In this document: piece by piece, positions 7,680 to 10,366 of the stretch
How positions within the stretch are numbered: the stretch's first letter is position 1
Layout of the letters: each line of letters opens with the position of its first letter
The notes under the pieces: model-generated
Databases searched by the model: none
Seen by the model: only the letters and a program-made list of their open reading frames with translations
What the model was told of the DNA's origin: nothing
Position numbers and translations under genes: made by a program
NCBI GenBank assembly: GCA_944385065.1
Contig: CALWVX010000050.1
Coordinates: 1 to 10,366 of the forward strand
Reading direction: 5' to 3'
DNA length: 10,366 bases
Origin: an uncultured Oscillospiraceae bacterium
Lineage (GTDB): Bacteria > Bacillota > Clostridia > Oscillospirales > Oscillospiraceae

Positions 7680-7693
7680 AGGAAGAAAATCGG

Positions 7694-7722
7694 TGGAAAG
7701 GCCGCCTCTTCCATGGTATAAT
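7694..7722 (+). promoter_or_regulatory. Promoter of glnA with extended -10
   Basis: TATAAT (7717-7722) is preceded by TGG, giving an extended -10. TGGAAA (7694-7699), 17 bases upstream, is a fair -35. Transcription would start near 7729, leaving a leader of about 55-60 bases. No U-tract terminator lies in that leader. Confidence 0.7.
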
Positions 7723-7748
7723 GATCACAATCATATCCAGAAAATCGG

Positions 7749-7783
7749 ACGCCGCCGTCAGGCGGCGGGAAAGGAGACGGCGT
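7749..7783 (+). promoter_or_regulatory. Competing hairpins over the glnA ribosome site
   Basis: CGCCGCC (7750-7756) pairs with GGCGGCG (7761-7767) around GTCA, leaving the AAGGAG site (7771-7776) free. Alternatively CGCCGTC (7753-7759) can pair with GACGGCG (7776-7782), or ACGCCG (7749-7754) with CGGCGT (7778-7783), looping in the ribosome site and covering the upstream GTG. The two folds exclude each other and could switch translation. Confidence 0.4.
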
Positions 7784-7787
7784 GTCT

Positions 7788-8999
7788 ATGAAGTACACCG
7801 CCAAGGACGTCCTTCAATATGTTCAGGAGGAAGAGGTCAAATTTGTCCGTCTGGCCTTCTGCGACGTGTTCGGTCGGCAGAAAAATATCTCCATTGTGGC
7901 CAGTGAGCTGCCCCGGGCCTTTCAATACGGAATCGCCTTTGATGCCTCGGCAATCGCGGGATTCGGAGACGAGACCCACTCGGACCTGCTCCTTCGCCCC
8001 GCCCCGGAGACCCTGATGCTGCTGCCCTGGCGTCCGGAACACGGACAGGTGGTGCGCATGTTCTGTTCCATCGTCCACCCGGACGGGAGCCCGTTTGAGT
8101 GCGACACCCGGACCCTGCTGAAAGAGACCGCGGCCCGGGCAGGGGAGCGGGGCTTCCAGTTCCTCTTCGGGGCGGAGCAGGAGTTTTACCTGTTCAAGCT
8201 GGACGAGCGGGGAGAACCCACCCGGGAACCCTATGACCGGGCTGGTTACATGGACGTGGCGCCGGAGGACCTGGGGGAGAACATCCGCCGGGAGATCTGC
8301 CTGACGCTGGAGCAGATGGGCATCTGGCCGGAGAGCTCTCACCACGAGGAGGGGCCGGGACAAAATGAAATCGACTTCCGCTATTCCGACCCCATCACTG
8401 CCGCCGACAACGCCATGACATTCCAGAGCATCGTCCGGTCGGTGGCCCAGCGAAACGGCCTCTATGCCGACTTCAGCCCCAAGCCTCTGGAGGGAAAGCC
8501 GGGCAGCGGCTTCCATATCAACCTGTCTGTTCAGGCCCGGGACGGCCGGGACTGCCTGCCCCAGGTGATTGCCGGCGTGCTGGACAAAGTGGGGGAGATG
8601 ACCGTTTTCCTCAACCCCTGCGAAAACTCCTACGCCCGCTTTGGAAGCAACAAGGCCCCCGGCTATATCTCCTGGTCCAAGGAGAACCGCTCCCAGCTGG
8701 TTCGGGTCCCCGCCGCCGTGGGGGAGTACCGGCGGGCGGAACTGCGCTCCCCCGACCCCACGGCCAACCCCTATCTAGCCTTTGCTCTGCTGATTCAGGC
8801 CGGCCTGTACGGGATCGAGCACCACTTGGAACTGCCCCAGCCGGTTGACCTGAACCTGTATCAGGCGGACTCTGAGACACTGTCCCGCTTCCGCCGTCTG
8901 CCCCAGAATTTGTCCTCCGCCCGGGCGGAGGCGGCGGGCAGCGCGTTTATCCGCGCCTGCGTTCCGGCGGCAATCCGGGACAGCTACTGTCCCGGGTGA
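7788..8999 (+). CDS. glnA: Glutamine synthetase type I, short form
   Basis: GlnA makes glutamine from glutamate, ammonia and ATP, the main ammonia-assimilation step. From the ATG at 7788 the protein has 403 residues; a GTG at 7782 (MSMKYT) is also possible because AAGGAG (7771-7776) is 5 bases from it and 11 from the ATG. Motifs: FDASAIAGF (51-59, subunit-interface Asp), metal-site GAEQEFYLF (128-136), HHEEGPGQNEIDF (185-197), GSGFHINLS (239-247), ENRSQLVRVP (299-308) and AELRSPDPTANPYLAF (317-332). Two oddities. By my remembered alignment to Bacillus GlnA, the flap Glu (GYEAP) is Lys289 here (SNKAP). The C-terminus stops ~25 residues early, lacking the terminal helix that links the two hexamer rings; overall length is 403 against ~444. 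An inverted repeat covers the stop region. It is divergent from asnB and followed after 38 bases by an ANTAR regulator gene, an arrangement known for clostridial glnA. Family is certain; full activity is not. Confidence 0.94.
   Translation: MKYTAKDVLQYVQEEEVKFVRLAFCDVFGRQKNISIVASELPRAFQYGIAFDASAIAGFGDETHSDLLLRPAPETLMLLPWRPEHGQVVRMFCSIVHPDGSPFECDTRTLLKETAARAGERGFQFLFGAEQEFYLFKLDERGEPTREPYDRAGYMDVAPEDLGENIRREICLTLEQMGIWPESSHHEEGPGQNEIDFRYSDPITAADNAMTFQSIVRSVAQRNGLYADFSPKPLEGKPGSGFHINLSVQARDGRDCLPQVIAGVLDKVGEMTVFLNPCENSYARFGSNKAPGYISWSKENRSQLVRVPAAVGEYRRAELRSPDPTANPYLAFALLIQAGLYGIEHHLELPQPVDLNLYQADSETLSRFRRLPQNLSSARAEAAGSAFIRACVPAAIRDSYCPG
8975..8995 (+). other. Inverted repeat over the end of glnA
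   Basis: CCGGGACAG (8975-8983) and CTGTCCCGG (8987-8995) form a perfect 9-bp stem with a CTA loop, ending two bases before the glnA TGA. No U-tract follows. It could block 3' decay between glnA and the ANTAR gene, or pause transcription. Confidence 0.55.
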
Positions 9000-9037
9000 G
9001 CGGGGCCATCATATTCAGACAGGGGGGTGGCGGCGAA

Positions 9038-9622
9038 ATGAGTCTGAAAGAGCGTGTATACAGTATCCTGGTCGTTTCCGCCGGAGAGCGGTTCAACGCC
9101 TCAGTCCGGCAGCTGCTGCCTGAGTCGGTCTATGACCCCGTCTGTCTGGTGACCAGTGTCAGCGCCGCCCAGCGGGCGGCGGCGGAGCGCTCCTTCGATT
9201 TTATTCTGTTGAATTCTCCTCTCCCGGATGATCCGGGGCTGCGTTTCGCCGCGGACCGCTGCCAGAATCGGGAGACTGTGGTGCTGCTTCTGGTCCGCAG
9301 CGAACTTTACGGTCAGGTCTATGACAGAGTGGCGGATCGAGGGGTGTTTGTTCTGGCCAAGCCCGCGCCCAAGGGGGCGGTGATCCAGGCGCTGGACTGG
9401 ATGATCAGCGCCCGGGAACGGCTGCGCCGGCTGGATCGGGAAATTCAGCCCCTCGAGACCAAAATGGAGGAAATTCAACTGGTTAACCGGGCCAAATGGG
9501 TCCTGATTCGGGAACGGAACATGAGTGAACCGGAGGCTCACCATTACCTGGAACGCCGGGCCATGGACCGCTGTATCTCCAAACGTCAGGCAGCGGAAGA
9601 AATTATTGCGCAGCACGCCTGA
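9038..9622 (+). CDS. ANTAR-domain antitermination regulator with pseudo-receiver
   Basis: The 194-residue protein has an N-terminal response-regulator-like receiver (~6-122), a helical linker (~122-148) and a C-terminal three-helix ANTAR domain (~137-191), seen in KMEEIQLVNRAKWVLIRERN then ERRAMDRCISKRQAAEEII. ANTAR proteins bind paired hexaloop hairpins in nascent RNA and prevent termination. The receiver lacks the phospho-acceptor: Asn59 (LLNSPLPD) replaces Asp, and the acidic pair after beta-1 is replaced by SAGE; Lys108 (AKP) remains. So it is probably not controlled by phosphorylation. I chose the ATG at 9038, which has GGTGG upstream; a GTG at 8996 overlaps the glnA stop but has no ribosome site. 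The gene follows glnA by 38 bases and is cotranscribed, so control of nitrogen genes, perhaps by contact with GlnA, is a reasonable inference. No clear ANTAR target RNA was found in this window. Confidence 0.92.
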   Translation: MSLKERVYSILVVSAGERFNASVRQLLPESVYDPVCLVTSVSAAQRAAAERSFDFILLNSPLPDDPGLRFAADRCQNRETVVLLLVRSELYGQVYDRVADRGVFVLAKPAPKGAVIQALDWMISARERLRRLDREIQPLETKMEEIQLVNRAKWVLIRERNMSEPEAHHYLERRAMDRCISKRQAAEEIIAQHA

Positions 9623-9626
9623 ATTT

Positions 9627-9658
9627 CAGGCAGTTTTAACATTCTGTTTACCTGCCTG
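9627..9658. other. Inverted repeat after the ANTAR gene
   Basis: CAGGCAG (9627-9633) and CTGCCTG (9652-9658) can pair around an 18-base A/T-rich loop. No U-run follows, so it is unlikely to be a terminator; it overlaps the upstream edge of the next promoter and may be an operator or a 3'-end stem. Confidence 0.4.
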
Positions 9659-9661
9659 TGG

Positions 9662-9690
9662 TAGAAAACAAGCCTCCCGCCGCATATAAT
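9662..9690 (+). promoter_or_regulatory. Promoter of the leader ORF/small-protein unit
   Basis: TATAAT (9685-9690) is a perfect -10; TAGAAA (9662-9667) is a 4/6 -35 with 17-base spacing. The start would be near 9697, ahead of the leader ORF at 9722. No intrinsic terminator lies between the ANTAR gene and this point, so read-through from glnA can also enter the unit. Confidence 0.65.
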
Positions 9691-9721
9691 AGGGTCAGAA
9701 CTCTTCTTCGGAGGCGGTTTG

Positions 9722-9823
9722 ATGATTCCGAACTTCCGTCGGCCTGGCCGTGAACTTCATACCGATTTTGCGTCCCATACGCATCAGAACTGCCCCGCGT
9801 CTCTGCGCGCCGGGTCGCTCTGA
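9722..9823 (+). CDS. Candidate 33-codon leader peptide overlapping a terminator
   Basis: An ATG at 9722 follows GGAGG (9710-9714) with ideal 7-base spacing. It begins MIPNFRRPGREL and ends RAGSL, with TGA at 9821-9823, giving 33 residues. It resembles no protein I know. The stop lies inside the 3' arm of the terminator at 9779-9832, so a ribosome that completes translation would break the terminator stem. There is no run of one amino acid, only scattered Arg (CGT, CGG, CGT, CGC) and three His codons in HTDFASHTH, so it does not look like a classical amino-acid attenuator. It could still be a chance frame, but the ribosome site, promoter and stop position agree. Confidence 0.5.
   Translation: MIPNFRRPGRELHTDFASHTHQNCPASLRAGSL
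9769..9783 (+). promoter_or_regulatory. Possible antiterminator stem
   Basis: TGCGT (9769-9773) can pair with ACGCA (9779-9783) around CCCAT. The second arm is also the first half of the terminator's 5' arm, so the two structures are mutually exclusive. At 5 bp it is much weaker than the terminator and would need a stalled ribosome or bound factor to persist. Confidence 0.4.
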
Positions 9824-9832
9824 TGCGTTTTT
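9779..9832 (+). terminator. Intrinsic terminator/attenuator before the small Cys/His protein gene
   Basis: ACGCATCAGA (9779-9788) and TCTGATGCGT (9819-9828) form a perfect 10-bp stem ending in five Ts (9828-9832). The 30-base loop holds an inner CGCG/CGCG stem (9796-9799, 9806-9809). It lies inside the leader ORF and 34 bases before the next start codon. It also is the first clear terminator after glnA and the ANTAR gene. Confidence 0.8.
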
Positions 9833-9866
9833 GTTTGGGAAAATCCAAGAAACAGGAGTGATGAAC

Positions 9867-10061
9867 ATGCTTCCCTGTCAATCCACCTGTCCTGCTTTCC
9901 ACAGCGGCTGTCACAAGCACTGTGACCAGTGGAGAGCGTTTCAAGAGGAGCAGCGGCTCCAGCGTGAGGCCAAGAAGCGTTACCTGCAGTATCACACCGT
10001 CCGCTGTGCTCAGACGGCACGGCAGCTGATCGGCCTTCAGGCCCGCAGACCTATTTGGTAG
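9867..10061 (+). CDS. Small Cys/His-rich protein, prophage-like, probable zinc ribbon
   Basis: This encodes 64 residues starting MLPCQSTCPAFH. AGGAG (9854-9858) is 8 bases from the ATG at 9867 but only 2 from an in-frame ATG at 9861, so 9867 is preferred. The N-terminal third carries C8-P-x5-C15-H16-x2-C19-x2-W, a likely zinc site; C4, H12 and H18 are also available. Residues ~22-42 (AFQEEQRLQREAKKRYLQ) are highly charged and helical, and the tail is basic. I recall small proteins with the same CPxxxxxCHxxCxxY/W pattern in Firmicutes prophages and integrative elements, where their function is unknown. It sits behind a leader ORF and attenuator and ends within a TTTGGTAGC repeat that begins the motif cluster downstream. 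Function is not known. Confidence 0.7.
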   Translation: MLPCQSTCPAFHSGCHKHCDQWRAFQEEQRLQREAKKRYLQYHTVRCAQTARQLIGLQARRPIW

Positions 10062-10097
10062 CCAAAGGGAGGGCGATGCTACCAGAATGCTACCAAA
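10054..10097. repeat. 9-bp inverted repeat with GCTACCA motifs
   Basis: TTTGGTAGC (10054-10062), which includes the TAG stop of the small gene, is the exact reverse complement of GCTACCAAA (10089-10097). Another GCTACCA lies between at 10078-10084. Confidence 0.55.
10080..10095. repeat. 16-bp direct repeat, copy 1
   Basis: TACCAGAATGCTACCA occurs here and exactly again at 10156-10171. Each copy holds two TACCA cores 11 bases apart. Spaced short direct repeats of this kind are typical of protein-binding clusters such as recombinase arm sites, but no integrase gene is in the window. Confidence 0.7.
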
Positions 10098-10122
10098 AAA
10101 GTGCCTCAAAGCCCTGGGGCAC
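10095..10122 (-). terminator. Minus-strand terminator without a visible gene
   Basis: GTGCCTC (10101-10107) pairs with GGGGCAC (10116-10122) with one G-T wobble. On the - strand this stem is followed by six Ts (10100-10095). No - strand gene or clear promoter is visible to its right in the window. Confidence 0.45.
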
Positions 10123-10155
10123 AAGGGATTCAAAATTGGAAGTTCCTGGCATGGA

Positions 10156-10171
10156 TACCAGAATGCTACCA
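10156..10171. repeat. 16-bp direct repeat, copy 2
   Basis: This is an exact copy of 10080-10095, 76 bases downstream. It abuts the strong terminator at 10172-10204. The bases before it differ from copy 1 (GGA against TGC). Confidence 0.7.
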
Positions 10172-10204
10172 GCGGCACTTTTCGTCGGGAAAAGTGCCGC
10201 TTTT
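10172..10204 (+). terminator. Strong intrinsic terminator after the small Cys/His gene
   Basis: GCGGCACTTTTC (10172-10183) and GAAAAGTGCCGC (10189-10200) form a perfect 12-bp stem with loop GTCGG, followed by TTTT. It ends the glnA-side transcripts and isolates the gene starting at 10362. Confidence 0.88.
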
Positions 10205-10361
10205 CTGCGTCCTTTCCCTCTTTTTCGCAAGCTTTTTCTCCCTGCAAGAGGTGTGACACAGAGCTGGCCCGGGAAAGGAGGACCGAAGGCCTCTGGATAT
10301 GGGAGAAAATCCCGGCAAATGCTCCCGATTCCGGGAGCAAATCTAAAAAGGAGGAATTCCA
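10205..10361 (+). promoter_or_regulatory. Leader of the right-edge gene, structured
   Basis: I saw no convincing promoter hexamers here. GCTCCCG (10321-10327) pairs with CGGGAGC (10332-10338) around ATTC, ten bases before the ribosome site at 10348-10354. Other GGGAG and CCCGG copies nearby could form competing stems. An earlier AAAGGAGGA (from about 10275) has no start codon at a usable distance. Confidence 0.3.
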
Positions 10362-10366
10362 ATGAG
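10362..10366 (+). CDS. Start of an unknown gene, cut by the window edge
   Basis: The ATG at 10362-10364 follows AAGGAGG (10348-10354) with 7-base spacing, a near-ideal start site. Only the ATG and two further bases are visible, so nothing can be said of the product. Confidence 0.6.

Noticed and set aside
7590..7680. GlnR/TnrA operator (TGTNA-N7-TNACA)
   Set aside because: The dyads here have 5-base spacers and GGACA/TGTCC halves; no site fits the 17-base consensus.
8996..9037. GTG start of the ANTAR gene overlapping the glnA stop
   Set aside because: There is no ribosome site, and the extra 14 residues (glycine-rich) do not belong to the receiver fold.
9697..9832. Known structural RNA (SRP, 6S or similar) in the leader
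   Set aside because: No conserved core of these RNAs is visible; the leader ORF and terminator explain the region better.
9648..10340. 230-codon frame on the - strand
   Set aside because: It runs through two terminators, repeats and the small + strand gene, and has no good ribosome site or recognisable sequence.

Overview
The window looks like chromosomal DNA from a high-GC, low-G+C-lineage-type gut Firmicute, most likely an Oscillospiraceae/Clostridia member. The reasons are strong AGGAGG-type ribosome sites, intrinsic terminators with U-tracts, an acidic clostridial surface-protein tail, and a glnA gene followed by an ANTAR antiterminator gene. The genus call is inference only. No rRNA, tRNA, CRISPR array or insertion sequence was seen.

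Layout, left to right. (1) 1-2577 (+) is the C-terminal 858 residues of a very acidic, S-layer-like exported protein; its start is off the left edge. Two abutting hairpins (2596-2650) close it, and the second can also terminate the converging gene on the other strand. (2) 2662-3138 (-) is a lone small gene resembling clostridial prophage tail/appendage proteins. (3) 3433-7421 (-) holds asnB, purC and pyrG, read in that order. asnB and purC are 19 bases apart; a terminator hairpin sits between purC and pyrG. These enzymes use glutamine and/or aspartate to make asparagine, purines and CTP. A near-consensus promoter (7566-7595) drives asnB, but a hairpin with a U-tract lies at the very 5' end of the leader, so the operon looks attenuated.

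(4) 7422-7787 is a divergent control region shared by asnB and glnA. Each promoter has a TGTCC/GGACA-type dyad just upstream of its -35. (5) glnA (7788-8999, +) encodes a glutamine synthetase I that is short at its C-terminus and has Lys where the flap Glu is expected. It is followed by an ANTAR-domain regulator (9038-9622) whose receiver domain has lost its phospho-acceptor Asp. Together with asnB this forms a nitrogen-assimilation neighbourhood.

(6) 9660-10366 is an accessory-looking tail. It has a promoter and a well-placed 33-codon leader ORF that runs through an intrinsic terminator and stops in its 3' arm. A 64-residue Cys/His-rich protein resembling small prophage proteins follows, then a cluster of GCTACCA motifs including a 16-bp direct repeat, a strong terminator, and the first codons of another gene at the right edge.

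The best candidates for something undescribed are the leader-peptide/terminator unit at 9685-9867, the 5'-end attenuator of asnB, and the pairing of an atypical GlnA with a pseudo-receiver ANTAR protein.
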